Of a stretch of 58,512 nucleotides of DNA, positions 46,514 to 55,233 are shown one piece after another. The stretch is from a virus. The notes below the pieces were generated by a model, which was not told the origin of the DNA, made no database searches, and was given only the letters and a program-made list of their open reading frames with translations. The stretch's first letter is position 1; each line of letters opens with the position of its first letter. The translations under genes were made by a program, and so were the position numbers. Location: IMG/VR virus record IMGVR_UViG_3300037151_000031, positions 1 to 58,512 of that record; one strand, given 5' to 3'.

Positions 46514-47175
46514 TATTCGAAGGCATTGCCCAGAGGTTCGTTCAGCGCGCTGCCAGCCAGTTGGCCTCGAGGTTCACAGAGCTCGGGTCCTTGGCTGTCG
46601 ACCAGGTAAAGGAGTCCGGCGACGAGATGACGCGCGCTGGGTGCCGTTACCACCTCAGCGCAGAAGGCGCGACTGGCGTCGCGGCCGGCGTCACGATTCC
46701 GTCCACTGCGGCCAGCTGGATGCTCTACAACCCGATCGCCAACAACGTGACGGCGTGGATCGACCGCATCGCGGCGGTCAACAACTCTGGCACCGGTGGT
46801 GCGACGGGCGGCGCCATATGGGTGTGTCTCGTTCCACCAAAGTTCGCTCCGTCGTCGATCGCCACTGTCAGCACGGCGAACGTCACGATCCAGAACGCCA
46901 ATCCCGCGAGCACGAAGCAGTCGAACCTCGTGTGCACGTCGGGCGTGACGCTGCAAAACGCCGCCGTAGGCAACTGGTTCCCGGTTGCGAGCTCGACGTC
47001 TGCTACTGCCGTCCTCCTAAACGGCTACCTCATCGATTCCGGATGGGACATCCGCGGCAAGATCGCCATTCCGCCTGGTTGTGGCCTCGCGATGTATGTC
47101 GTGATGGCTATCGCAAACTCCCCCGTATTCGTGCCGCTATTCTCCTGGCGCGAGTACGCCTCCGACACGGAGTAA
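46510..47175 (+). CDS. Hypothetical tail-region structural protein
   Basis: A 221-residue protein. The first 45 residues are helical, and the rest is beta-rich with many Ala/Thr/Ser/Val (TVSTANVTIQNANPASTK). Probably a virion component given composition and neighbours. Confidence 0.5.
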   Translation: MIFEGIAQRFVQRAASQLASRFTELGSLAVDQVKESGDEMTRAGCRYHLSAEGATGVAAGVTIPSTAASWMLYNPIANNVTAWIDRIAAVNNSGTGGATGGAIWVCLVPPKFAPSSIATVSTANVTIQNANPASTKQSNLVCTSGVTLQNAAVGNWFPVASSTSATAVLLNGYLIDSGWDIRGKIAIPPGCGLAMYVVMAIANSPVFVPLFSWREYASDTE

Positions 47176-47181
47176 CCCTCC

Positions 47182-48090
47182 GTGGCGGGCGGACTCGGGT
47201 CCTACGCGCTCCTCCTCGTCGAGGCGAGCGGACTTGCGCCCGTCAATTTGACGGGCGGCCAGACCGCGCTTCGACTCGGCGGCAGGCTGACGGCCATCGT
47301 TCCGAATCCGGTCGCGCTCGTTGGGTCGCAAAAGGTCCTGAACAGTGGCGGCCGCATCCTTCCGCTCGCCACGGTGCCGCGCACGGTCGCCCCGTACCTG
47401 CGTGGGCCGGCGGGGCTCGGGGGCGCGGCGACGCTGGTACGGGTCGCGCTCGCGCGACCCGTACCAGTCAAGGCTGCTCCGACGCCCACGCCGCAGTCCT
47501 ACGCCTCCGCCATCGTCCAGGGGCTCGGGTCGGTCACCCAGGTCGCCACAGCAGCCGAGACGATCACGAGCACGGCGGCGCAATCGGTCGGTGGAGTCCA
47601 GCAGACCGCATCAGAGGCAGAGCTCATCTCAGGCACGGCGGCGCAACGCGTCATCGGTGTCATCCAGTCAGCGGCCGTAGCCGAGACCATCGCGACGAGC
47701 GCGACGCAGCATGTCGTGGGCGTGCGGCAGACAGCAGCCGAGGCGGAGCTTGTCGCGACGTCGATCGTCCAGCGCGTGACCGGCGTTCGACAGACAGCCT
47801 CGGAGACCGAGCTTGTCACCTCCACGGTCGCGCAGCGCGTCGGGGGAGTCGTCCAGTCGGCGACGGAAGCCGAGGCGATCTCTGCCGCCGTCGCGCAGCG
47901 CGTTCTAGGCGTCCGACAGTCGGCGGTCGTGGGCGTGCAGAACGCTCTCCTGGTGCGCTTGCGCCAGCGAGCGCGAGGCGTGACGCAGTTCGCTTTCGCA
48001 CAGCAATCGGTCACCCCGGTGCCCGCTGTGGCCCACGCGCGTCAGCGGATTGGCGCGGTGCAGCAGTTCGCCTTTATCTCGAAAGAATAG
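47182..48090 (+). CDS. Tail-region protein with tandem 21-residue repeats
   Basis: A 302-residue protein, GTG start. From about residue 115 to 250 it contains six or seven 21-residue repeats of pattern AQRV-x-GV-x-Q-x-A-x2-AE-x-I-x2-(S/T), encoded by 63-bp DNA repeats (about 47520-47960). Heptad-like periodicity suggests an elongated coiled-coil or solenoid fibre. The C-terminus repeats RQRARGVTQFAFAQQ and RQRIGAVQQFAF. Likely a fibre or whisker. Confidence 0.6.
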   Translation: MAGGLGSYALLLVEASGLAPVNLTGGQTALRLGGRLTAIVPNPVALVGSQKVLNSGGRILPLATVPRTVAPYLRGPAGLGGAATLVRVALARPVPVKAAPTPTPQSYASAIVQGLGSVTQVATAAETITSTAAQSVGGVQQTASEAELISGTAAQRVIGVIQSAAVAETIATSATQHVVGVRQTAAEAELVATSIVQRVTGVRQTASETELVTSTVAQRVGGVVQSATEAEAISAAVAQRVLGVRQSAVVGVQNALLVRLRQRARGVTQFAFAQQSVTPVPAVAHARQRIGAVQQFAFISKE

Positions 48091-48100
48091 ACGTCCTGCC

Positions 48101-48106
48101 TACCTT
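48101..48106 (+). promoter_or_regulatory. TACCTT element
   Basis: CCTACCTTTGGGGC directly precedes ATG 48113, 6 nt after the core. Confidence 0.65.
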
Positions 48107-48112
48107 TGGGGC

Positions 48113-48586
48113 ATGAGCCGGACGGTTACGAAGCTGACGATCGAAGGGGTCGTCTACGAGATTACGCAGGTCGGTGCCGAGACCGGAGACGCGATCCTTT
48201 TCCGCGTCGGGCAGGCCCTTGCGATGTCGCTCACGGCCACCTCGCTCGCCGACATCCTGGTGCGGCTGATGCGCAATCTGTCGATCGAGGACTTCGTCTG
48301 GCTCCGCAACGAGATGAAGAAGTGCACCAAGGTGGGCATCGTCGACACCGTGGGGGATGGCCGAGTGACGTTCACGCCGCTGGCGCCGCTCTATGACGAC
48401 CACTTCGCCGGCCGATACATGGCGGCGCTCGAGTGGCTGAAGGGAGCGCTCGAATCGAACTTCGGCGCTTTTTTCGTCGAGTTCATCCGACGCGCGCAGT
48501 CCGCAAAGGCCGTGGAGGCGTCGGCCTCCGAGAACCCGAAGGCGGCCGCTGGTTCCTCTGGCGCATCCTCCTCAGCGAGCGGATGA
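48113..48586 (+). CDS. Tail assembly chaperone (short form)
   Basis: A 157-residue zero-frame product between the tail region and the tape measure. Core helices run through SLADILVRLMRNLSIEDFVW, and FAGRYMAALEWLKGALESNFGAFFVEFI precedes a low-complexity tail (SSGASSSASG). Chaperones of this position coat the tape measure during tail assembly. ATG is set by the late element. Confidence 0.8.
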   Translation: MSRTVTKLTIEGVVYEITQVGAETGDAILFRVGQALAMSLTATSLADILVRLMRNLSIEDFVWLRNEMKKCTKVGIVDTVGDGRVTFTPLAPLYDDHFAGRYMAALEWLKGALESNFGAFFVEFIRRAQSAKAVEASASENPKAAAGSSGASSSASG

Positions 48587-48717
48587 AGGTGGTCTCGCTC
48601 GCCGACCTCGAGCGGGATTGGTCGATCGTGGACTGCATGGTCGCCCACGAGTGGCTGAATGAGTTCGAGGACGCCGAGGCAACCATGCGAGCGCGGCAGG
48701 AGACGAAGACCCCATGA
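48113..48717 (+). CDS. Tail assembly chaperone, -1 frameshift long form (G-T type)
   Basis: Ribosomes slipping -1 at the T-TTT-TTC heptamer (48469-48475) leave the short frame after about residue 121 and read on without a stop to 48717, giving about 201 residues. The added part ends ERMKVVSLADLERDWSIVD, then HEWLNEFEDAEA, typical of the T domain of phage G-T proteins. The T domain may also start alone at ATG 48583. Confidence 0.72.
48469..48475 (+). promoter_or_regulatory. Slippery heptamer for -1 frameshifting
   Basis: TTTTTTC read in zero frame as GCT TTT TTC, an exact X-XXY-YYZ site. It lies in the last quarter of the short chaperone frame, and the -1 frame is open from here to the end of the next product. 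Confidence 0.8.
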
Positions 48718-50375
48718 GCGACTCCAATGCTTTGCGAGAATTGCTCGCCGTTTTTCGCATCGACGTTGACGCCGAAGACCTTGAGAAGGGCGAGAAGCTC
48801 ATTGAGGGCTTCAAGGAGACCCTCACCGGCTTCGGGGAGATGGTGGCGGAGGCCTTCGCCGTTCATGAGGTGAAGGAGTTCATCTCGAGCCAGATCGAGG
48901 CGGGCGCCGCCCTGGGCCACACGACCGAGATGCTCGGCGTCACCGTGGGGGAGTTCGAGGCGTTCGCATTCGCCGTGAAGTCGGCTGGCGGAAGTGCCGA
49001 GTCCGCGAGCGGCGCGCTTCGGTTCCTGAGCCGCAACATGGCCGCGGCGGCGAGCGGCTCCGGGGAACAGGCGGAAGCGTTCACCAGCATGGGCATCGCC
49101 ATCAAGGATGGCTCCGGGCAGATGCGCCCGGCGATCGACGTGATGGCCGATCTCGCCGACAAGATGAAGGCTACGGACGACCCGACGAAGAAGGTCGGGA
49201 TCTCCATGAAGCTGCTCGGGCGCGCGGGCGCACAGATGATCCCCGCGCTCAATCAGGGTGGTGAGGCCTTCCGCAAGGCGCGCGAGGAAGTCGACGAGCT
49301 CGGGGGCAACCTGGGCGAGGAGTTCGTGCGCAACGCGAAGCTCGCCGAGGAGGGACTCGTCAAGGTCGACACGGCGACGACCGGTCTGAAGCGCGAGATC
49401 ATGATGGAGCTCTTCCCCGGCGTCCTGAAGATCATCGGGGTGATGAAGGACTTGACGGGATGGCTCGTGCAGACGGAGAAGAAGTCGCACCTGTTCTCGG
49501 ATGCTCTCGACTTCCTCAAGGCCGGCGCGATCGTGGGCGGCATCCTGAAGATCGTGTCGGCGCTGAACGCGATGACGAAGGCGGAGGCGCTTGCGCTCAT
49601 CACGAATCCGTTCGTGCTGTGGGTCGTTGGCATCGGGCTCGTGCTCCTCGCGTACAACGACCTGAAGGTCGCCCTCGAGGGAGGCAAGAGCGTCTTCGGC
49701 GATCTCTTCGGGCAGACCGGCATCAAGGAACTACGCGAGGACCTCGACGGACTTGTTGGTGCGTTCGACCTCGTGAAGGCCGCGGCGCAAGAGGTGCTGT
49801 CTGGGCTCGAGATCATGGGCAACTCCATCCAGTTCATCGGGAACAAGGTGGGATGGCTGCTCGCGAAGGCTCACGAACTCAACTCGTCGGGGACTGAGTC
49901 CGAGGGATGGCGAAGGTCCGCGCAGCAGTACAGCGACGCCGCCGATGCCGACGTCGACAAGATGCACCAGCACAAGGATGAGTCCGATGCTGGCTGGGAC
50001 AAGGCGAGGAAGAGCGTGCGCGCGCGCGCCGGCATTCCGGAGCTCGAGAACTTCAACGACGAACGCGCTCAAGGGCGTCTGTCATCCGACAACAGCGAGT
50101 TCCCGCTGAAGTCGACGCCGCACCCGTACGGCGGAAACGACAGCTGGTCGCCTCCGGGATCGTTCAACGCGACAGCGCCTCCGATGCTCATGGGAGGTCC
50201 GAACAGCACGTCGAGTTCCTCGGCGAGCAGCACGACGATCAACCAGAACAACCCCGTCACGGTCACGGTGCAGACGAACAATCCGCAGGCCGTGGTGAAG
50301 CCCATCAAGAGCGCCGTGGCCACTGCGAATCAGATCGACATGACGAACGGGAAGACGACGAGGGCTAGGCCGTGA
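48714..50375 (+). CDS. Tape measure protein
   Basis: A 553-residue protein directly after the chaperone pair, the invariable tape-measure position. It is helical, with LEKGEKLIEGFKETLTGFG, an M-GVTVGEFEAF segment like lambda-type tape measures, and a hydrophobic transmembrane-like region about residues 285-315 (LITNPFVLWVVGIGLVLLA). Ser/Asn-rich C-terminus. It sets tail length and may enter the host membrane; about 553 residues implies a rather short tail. Confidence 0.85.
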   Translation: MSDSNALRELLAVFRIDVDAEDLEKGEKLIEGFKETLTGFGEMVAEAFAVHEVKEFISSQIEAGAALGHTTEMLGVTVGEFEAFAFAVKSAGGSAESASGALRFLSRNMAAAASGSGEQAEAFTSMGIAIKDGSGQMRPAIDVMADLADKMKATDDPTKKVGISMKLLGRAGAQMIPALNQGGEAFRKAREEVDELGGNLGEEFVRNAKLAEEGLVKVDTATTGLKREIMMELFPGVLKIIGVMKDLTGWLVQTEKKSHLFSDALDFLKAGAIVGGILKIVSALNAMTKAEALALITNPFVLWVVGIGLVLLAYNDLKVALEGGKSVFGDLFGQTGIKELREDLDGLVGAFDLVKAAAQEVLSGLEIMGNSIQFIGNKVGWLLAKAHELNSSGTESEGWRRSAQQYSDAADADVDKMHQHKDESDAGWDKARKSVRARAGIPELENFNDERAQGRLSSDNSEFPLKSTPHPYGGNDSWSPPGSFNATAPPMLMGGPNSTSSSSASSTTINQNNPVTVTVQTNNPQAVVKPIKSAVATANQIDMTNGKTTRARP

Positions 50376-51346
50376 CCCAGTCGATCACTGTCGGTTCTGG
50401 CGCGAACTGGTACGGCGCTCCGGGGAGTCCCGCGCCCAAGGCGGTCGTTCAATTCATCGACGCGAGCGGCGCGAACAACACGCTCACCTTCGATGCGGTC
50501 GTCAAAGAAGAGTGGGACGAGGGAGCAGATATCACTGAGCATGCCGTCGAGGTGGGCAGCAACATTGCCGACCACGTTCGCGTCAAACTCATCACGTGCA
50601 GCTTGCAAGTCTACATATCCAACGAGCCGCTCGGGGTGGCCAGCAACTCCGGACAGGGCGCGAATCAGCCGACCGAGACTCCAACGTCGCTCAATGTGCC
50701 CACGGTCACGTGGACGAAGCATTCGCGCGATCTCATCTATCCAATCTGGGAGAACCAGATCCTTGCAAGGTCGCTCTTTCAGCTGGCCGCGGGGACTGTT
50801 GGTGACGTTGCAGGAGGCGGCACGGGGAGCGCGATAGGAGCGATCGGCGGAGAACTACTCGCCGGCCTGCTCTTTCAGGGGAAGGCCGTGACCGTCGCTA
50901 CTCCGACGACCGCGGGTCTCAGCCCTGTGGTGCAGCCTGGACCGACGGCACTCGTGAACTTGTTCGCCGACGAAACGGACTATGTCGCAGCCATGCACAC
51001 GGCTCTCTCGACGCTCAAGAGCTCGGCGCAATTGTTCAGTGTGCTTGGCACCAAAAAAGTGCTTTTCCCGATGGCAATCGAGAGCCTCGACTTCTCGCGT
51101 TCGGCAGAGACAGGCTCGGGGGAGAACATCACGATCGGCTTCAAAGAGATGCGGATCGTGACCACTCAGGTCGTGCCCGCGCCGATCCCTAACTTATCCG
51201 CCGGCGGAGGCACGCCGGCCGCCAATCATGGTGGGCAGGACCCCGCGCCCGTCGTCCAGCAGTCGGCTGCATCCGCCGCGCTCGCTGCGGTCGTGGGCTA
51301 CTTCTCGCCGGCCACGCAATCCGCTGTCACCGGAGCGGGCCTGTGA
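50372..51346 (+). CDS. Baseplate protein (Dit-like N-terminus)
   Basis: A 324-residue protein, GTG start overlapping the tape-measure stop. Residues 35-80 (FDAVVKEEWDEGADITEHA, ADHVRVKLITCSLQVYIS) resemble Dit-like phage tail N-domains. A Gly-rich hydrophobic stretch (AIGAIGGELLAGLLFQG) lies in the middle. Likely attaches tail tube end to the hub. Confidence 0.62.
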   Translation: MTQSITVGSGANWYGAPGSPAPKAVVQFIDASGANNTLTFDAVVKEEWDEGADITEHAVEVGSNIADHVRVKLITCSLQVYISNEPLGVASNSGQGANQPTETPTSLNVPTVTWTKHSRDLIYPIWENQILARSLFQLAAGTVGDVAGGGTGSAIGAIGGELLAGLLFQGKAVTVATPTTAGLSPVVQPGPTALVNLFADETDYVAAMHTALSTLKSSAQLFSVLGTKKVLFPMAIESLDFSRSAETGSGENITIGFKEMRIVTTQVVPAPIPNLSAGGGTPAANHGGQDPAPVVQQSAASAALAAVVGYFSPATQSAVTGAGL

Positions 51347-51771
51347 TTCTCAGCGTCCCCACCTTCTCGGACCCTTCATGGACCCAGTCCACGACGTTCG
51401 AGGGAACGAAGTACACGCTGGAGTTCGACTACAACCAGCGATGCGCGAGCTACTACATGAGCATCGCGGACGCCGACGGGGTCGACATCTACAACGGCGT
51501 GAAGGTGGTGTGCGGGTTTCTGCTGCTGAGGAAATGCAAGGACTCGCGTCGACCGCCCGGCGACCTCATCTGTCTATCATCGAAGCCCGACACGTCGCCG
51601 CCGACGATGCTGGATCTCCTGCCAGGCTCGGGCCGATGCACGCTGTACTACATCACCAGCGACTGGCTCCAGATCGTAGAGTCTGGCAACGTGGCGGCCA
51701 TCGAGGCGCTGTTTGTTCAGATCGCTGCCAACGCCCAGACATCGTCTCTATCCACCTACGGACAACAGTGA
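51343..51771 (+). CDS. Baseplate plug protein (DUF6983-like)
   Basis: A 142-residue protein, GTG start. The pattern TTFEGTKYTLEFDYNQRCASYYM, then ADADGVDIYNGVKVVCGFLLLR and RRPPGDLICLSS, follows the DUF6983 family typified by the plug protein of the cyanophage Pam3 baseplate. It probably closes the central tube at the hub. Confidence 0.7.
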   Translation: MILSVPTFSDPSWTQSTTFEGTKYTLEFDYNQRCASYYMSIADADGVDIYNGVKVVCGFLLLRKCKDSRRPPGDLICLSSKPDTSPPTMLDLLPGSGRCTLYYITSDWLQIVESGNVAAIEALFVQIAANAQTSSLSTYGQQ

Positions 51772-51778
51772 GGACACC

Positions 51779-52051
51779 ATGAAAGTTGAGCACACGGTTA
51801 CGTATCGCGGCGGCAAGCCGGTCACGAAGGTCGTGAAGCCCGCGGCCCCGAAGCTTCCGACCCGCACGGAGCTCGTCAATGCGAAGAAGGCTGCGGCCGG
51901 ACATCGCAAGTTCCAGGCGGACTATGTCGCTAAGGCGAAGGCCGCGACCGGCAAGGACAAGGCAGACTTCGAGGCGCTCGCCGCGACGCACAAGTCCGCC
52001 GCCGAGAAGGCCGAGAAGACCCTCCAGAGCGCGCCGAAAAAGAAGAACTGA
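51779..52051 (+). CDS. Small Lys/Ala-rich baseplate-region protein
   Basis: A 90-residue basic protein. GAGGA lies upstream of ATG 51779. Composition Lys/Ala-rich with helical repeats (AKKAAAGHRKFQADYVAKA). Function unknown. Confidence 0.6.
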   Translation: MKVEHTVTYRGGKPVTKVVKPAAPKLPTRTELVNAKKAAAGHRKFQADYVAKAKAATGKDKADFEALAATHKSAAEKAEKTLQSAPKKKN

Positions 52052-52052
52052 C

Positions 52053-52967
52053 GTGACGCAGTCGGCGATCCCGGCGCCGTTCTCGCTGTTCCTGCGCTCG
52101 TGCGTGGTGACCGTGGGAACGATCCAGGTTAGCAACGTCGGGCTCCAGAGTGGGCTCGACATCTGGTTCAAGATCAAGCGCACGCTCAAGCCGGGCGAAA
52201 GCAGCACGTGCGACCTGAAGCTGACGAACCTCGCCGACGCCACGCGCCAGACGATCGAGTCCTATACGAAGGCGAGCGTGCCGACGGGCGCTCCACCGGG
52301 AGCCACGCCGACGAGTATTGTCCCGGTGACGATTGCGGCGGGCTACGTGGGCAACTCGAGCACGATCTTCGCGGGCCAGATGCGAAGCGCGCAGACCGTC
52401 CAGAACGACGCCGACTTCATCACGGAGCTGAACACGGGCGACGGGGACGAGGCGAAGCTGCTCGCGCGTTCGACCGCGAGCTTCGGCACGGGCGCGAATG
52501 CCTACGTCGTGGCGGTGAAGCTCATGAACGACATGGGGTGTGGCTTCGGTAATCTGGCGTCGGTTGCGAGCATCTTGCGCGCGGCCCCGCTCTTCTCTGC
52601 CGGGTGCGTCATCAAGGGCAACAGCAACTCGATTCTATCCGACGTTGCGACCGCATGCGGGCTCGAGGTCAGCATCCAGGGCGGCGTCGCGCAGTGGCTC
52701 ACGCAGGGGCAACCACTCGGGGGCCAGGCATACTTGCTCAGCTCCAACACGGGCATGATTGGCTCCCCCACGGTCGACACGAAGGGCATCCTTCACGTCG
52801 AGACGGTTCTCCTGCCGGGGCTGGCCCCGGGGCAACCGATCCAGGTCAATGCGAAGTTCGTGCAGGGGCTATTCAGGATCCGCGACATCGAGACCACGGC
52901 TGACACGAGCACCGAGAATTGGGGACATAGCCTGGAGTGCGCTCGCATCGGTCTGGGGGTTGGCTGA
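52053..52967 (+). CDS. Baseplate hub protein (gpD/gp27-like)
   Basis: A 304-residue protein, GTG start. The order VTVGTIQVSNVGLQSGLDI, CDLKLTNLADATRQTIESY, then GYVGNSSTIFAGQMRSAQT and a late KGNSNSILSDVATACGLEV is that of phage hub proteins in which a barrel domain is followed by a second domain. It precedes the spike gene as expected. Confidence 0.75.
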   Translation: MTQSAIPAPFSLFLRSCVVTVGTIQVSNVGLQSGLDIWFKIKRTLKPGESSTCDLKLTNLADATRQTIESYTKASVPTGAPPGATPTSIVPVTIAAGYVGNSSTIFAGQMRSAQTVQNDADFITELNTGDGDEAKLLARSTASFGTGANAYVVAVKLMNDMGCGFGNLASVASILRAAPLFSAGCVIKGNSNSILSDVATACGLEVSIQGGVAQWLTQGQPLGGQAYLLSSNTGMIGSPTVDTKGILHVETVLLPGLAPGQPIQVNAKFVQGLFRIRDIETTADTSTENWGHSLECARIGLGVG

Positions 52968-52970
52968 GCG

Positions 52971-53819
52971 ATGGAGCGCCAAGTCCAAGTCTCCGAAGTC
53001 GTGTCCGCCGGCACCGACGCCCTCCTCGGGTCGGTCTATATCTCCATGCTTGCGAGCGTCATTTCCTACAACGCGATGACTCAGGTCGCGATGGTGCAGC
53101 CCATCCTGCAAGACGTTCGGTTCGACCTCGACACGGACGTTCCGTACGGCGAGCCGTGGCCGTCGTTCTCGGTCAAGGTGGCGTGGCCGACGTTCGGCGG
53201 ATGCGTGCTCGCGGGGAACCTGAAGCCGAACGACGTGGTGACGCTCGAGGCCTTCGACTTCGATCCGTCGGTCATCACGAAGCTCGGCAGCGCAACCGTC
53301 ATGCCGGTCGACGTGCGCAAGCTCGGGGGGCATGCGTGGCGCGCGGTCCCGCAAGGGCTGATCGTGCCCATCGCGACGGCGGAGGCGACCGCAGCGGCGG
53401 CCGGCCTGGTGATCGGGGTCGTCGGGGGCGCCCAGTGGCGCGTGACGACGGCGGGCGCGGTCTCGCTCGTGGGGGCCACCTCGGCGTCCATCGGCGACGC
53501 CACGACGACGAGCGCCAGCCTCGGCGGGGCGAACACGGCCATAGCGACCATCGGGGGCGCCTCCACGACGTCTGTCGCGCTTGGCCCGGGGACGACGCCC
53601 ATGGCGCTGGCCCCCCCGCTCGTGACCGCTCTGACGGCCCTGGCGGCCTACTGTCAGGGGCTCACGGCCGCAGCGACGGCGGGGGCCGCGGTGCCCGACC
53701 CGACTGGGGTGGCCTTCCAGACGTTCGCCATCGCCCTCGAGGGACTCGGCCCCGTGGTTGCGGCGGCGCTGGCTGCGGCAGAATCGGCGACACCCGCGCT
53801 CGTGGTCAAGGGCGCGTAG
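52971..53819 (+). CDS. Baseplate spike (Gp138 N-domain, gpV-like)
   Basis: A 282-residue protein. Residues 20-125 (VYISMLASVISYNAMTQVA, VKVAWPTFGGCVLAGNLKP) correspond to the Gp138/gpV OB-fold domain. The centre is a Thr/Ser/Gly repeat stalk (ATSASIGDATTTSASLGG...) of the triple-beta-helix spike type. The spike punctures the outer membrane. Confidence 0.8.
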   Translation: MERQVQVSEVVSAGTDALLGSVYISMLASVISYNAMTQVAMVQPILQDVRFDLDTDVPYGEPWPSFSVKVAWPTFGGCVLAGNLKPNDVVTLEAFDFDPSVITKLGSATVMPVDVRKLGGHAWRAVPQGLIVPIATAEATAAAAGLVIGVVGGAQWRVTTAGAVSLVGATSASIGDATTTSASLGGANTAIATIGGASTTSVALGPGTTPMALAPPLVTALTALAAYCQGLTAAATAGAAVPDPTGVAFQTFAIALEGLGPVVAAALAAAESATPALVVKGA

Positions 53820-53830
53820 TCAAAGGGGGC

Positions 53831-54022
53831 CTAGCGGCGACGATTGGCCCAGCACTTCGGACAGTGAATCCACTGCATCCCGGTGTCACCGAACCAGCCA
53901 CCTAATTGGCCGGATTTCATCCAGCCGGACTCGGCGATGTCAGGATGAGGCGTGATCGTCTCGGCGCACGAATCGCAGTCGAGGCGCACGAGCTTCCCCT
54001 CTTTGGAATAGACACGTCCCAT
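53831..54022 (-). CDS. Small zinc-ribbon protein in leftward cassette
   Basis: A 63-residue protein with CDSC and CPKC pairs (residues about 16-19 and 54-57). Its ATG lies 2 nt from the stop of the secreted protein gene, so they form a leftward cassette within the rightward baseplate operon. Confidence 0.6.
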   Translation of the reverse strand: MGRVYSKEGKLVRLDCDSCAETITPHPDIAESGWMKSGQLGGWFGDTGMQWIHCPKCWANRRR

Positions 54023-54023
54023 G

Positions 54024-54725
54024 TCAGTGACATTCCGAGTGCCAGCCGCGCCAAGCGTGCTTCCGGACCTTCACGTACTCCGCCGCGAAGGACGCGAGCG
54101 TGGCCTCATCCTGCTGAATCTGCGCGCCGGCCATGTGTAGGTCGACCACGTTGACGTAGCCGGAGGGGTTGGCGTTCTCGTGGACGATGAAGGCGCGCTG
54201 CGTCTCGCGGTCCTGGTCGGCGGCGCACATCGGCTGGACGGTCACCGTGAAGAAGTCGCGCTCGGCCTGCTCCGCACGCCGCTTGCCGATGCACTTGGCG
54301 TCTGCTCGGCACGTCTTCTCGGCAGTGACGTCATGCTGAAACGCCTCGAGCAACGCCGGCGGCGGCTCGGCCACCGGATGTCCGCAGTCCGCCACGATCG
54401 CCCGCATGCGAGCAAGGGATGCCATGATCTCGTCAACGGCGGTGTCGACGGCGGCATCGGGCCGTGTGACCAGCGATGCGCTCCAGTCGCGCAGCTGCGC
54501 CCCGAGCACTTTGAGCTCGGCCTGCTCGGCGAAGACACGTCGCTGCTCGGCATGCAGCGCGGTCGTGGCTTCGACCGACTCACGTCCCGTCATCGGCGCG
54601 GGCTTCATCGCGAGGACGGCGGAGATGCTCGCGCCCAGCGTGGCGCCCCATGTGGGGGCATCCGTTTCTGCAAGCGCCGGTCGCGCGAGCGTCATGATGA
54701 GAACCAGTGTGCTAAGCGTCTTCAT
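54024..54725 (-). CDS. Secreted/periplasmic protein, phage moron candidate
   Basis: A 233-residue protein with a clear signal peptide (MKTLSTLVLIMTLARPALA, cleavage after ALA). AAGGAAA precedes ATG 54725. The mature part is helical with cysteines in ADCGHP, KTCRADAKCIG and MCAADQD. Opposite orientation, own leader hairpin and signal peptide are typical of morons expressed from a prophage or early in infection to modify the envelope, for example superinfection exclusion. No family recognised. Confidence 0.65.
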   Translation of the reverse strand: MKTLSTLVLIMTLARPALAETDAPTWGATLGASISAVLAMKPAPMTGRESVEATTALHAEQRRVFAEQAELKVLGAQLRDWSASLVTRPDAAVDTAVDEIMASLARMRAIVADCGHPVAEPPPALLEAFQHDVTAEKTCRADAKCIGKRRAEQAERDFFTVTVQPMCAADQDRETQRAFIVHENANPSGYVNVVDLHMAGAQIQQDEATLASFAAEYVKVRKHAWRGWHSECH

Positions 54726-54752
54726 GTGCGGGTTTCCTTTCGCCCGCGCCAC

Positions 54753-54782
54753 GGGCTCGGGCATGTGGTGTGCCGCGAGCCC
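54753..54782 (-). promoter_or_regulatory. Strong hairpin in the moron gene leader
   Basis: GGGCTCG/CGAGCCC with inner GGCA/TGCC, one bulged G, closing a 7-nt loop, just upstream of the moron ribosome-binding site. A TATACT box lies further upstream on the same strand. It may act as a terminator for the opposite strand or as a regulatory leader. Confidence 0.45.
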
Positions 54783-54847
54783 ATTCTTATGGCGCTGAGG
54801 AGAGTATAGCTCCCTTCCCGAAGGCCCGCTAGAGCCTCCCGTCTGCC

Positions 54848-54853
54848 TACCTT
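54848..54853 (+). promoter_or_regulatory. TACCTT element after the leftward cassette
   Basis: CCTACCTTTGCGCGGG precedes ATG 54862 by 8 nt after the core; it would restart baseplate transcription after the moron cassette. Confidence 0.6.
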
Positions 54854-54861
54854 TGCGCGGG

Positions 54862-55233
54862 ATGTCGACCACGCTTCGCACTGACACGGGGGACATGGTG
54901 CTTCCGCGCGTGATCGTCACGGATCCGCTGAGCGTCTGCCTGCAAACGCTGAAGGACCATCTCGCGCTTGTTCGCGGAGAATATTTTCTAGATCAAAGCG
55001 TTGGCACGCCGTGGCTCCAGATCCTCGGCGTCAAGATCCTGAACGACGCCCAGGCGGTCGCGATGATCACGTCTGTGATCTCCGCGGTATCTGGAATCGT
55101 CAATACGGTAGTCCAGGTGAAGCTGGATCGCGTGAATCGCTCTTTTTCGTATTCCTACCAATGCACATTCAATAGCGGCGCGATCATCACGGGCGGGAAC
55201 GGCCAGCCGCCCACGGTTCAGGGAGGCAGCTGA
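54862..55233 (+). CDS. Baseplate wedge protein (gp25/W-like)
   Basis: A 123-residue protein. LRTDTGDMVLPRVIVTDPL, LKDHLALVRGEYFLDQSVG and VPWLQILGVKILN, then VDRVNRSFSYSYQCTF near the end, match gp25/DUF2634-type wedge proteins that precede baseplate J. Confidence 0.78.
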   Translation: MSTTLRTDTGDMVLPRVIVTDPLSVCLQTLKDHLALVRGEYFLDQSVGTPWLQILGVKILNDAQAVAMITSVISAVSGIVNTVVQVKLDRVNRSFSYSYQCTFNSGAIITGGNGQPPTVQGGS

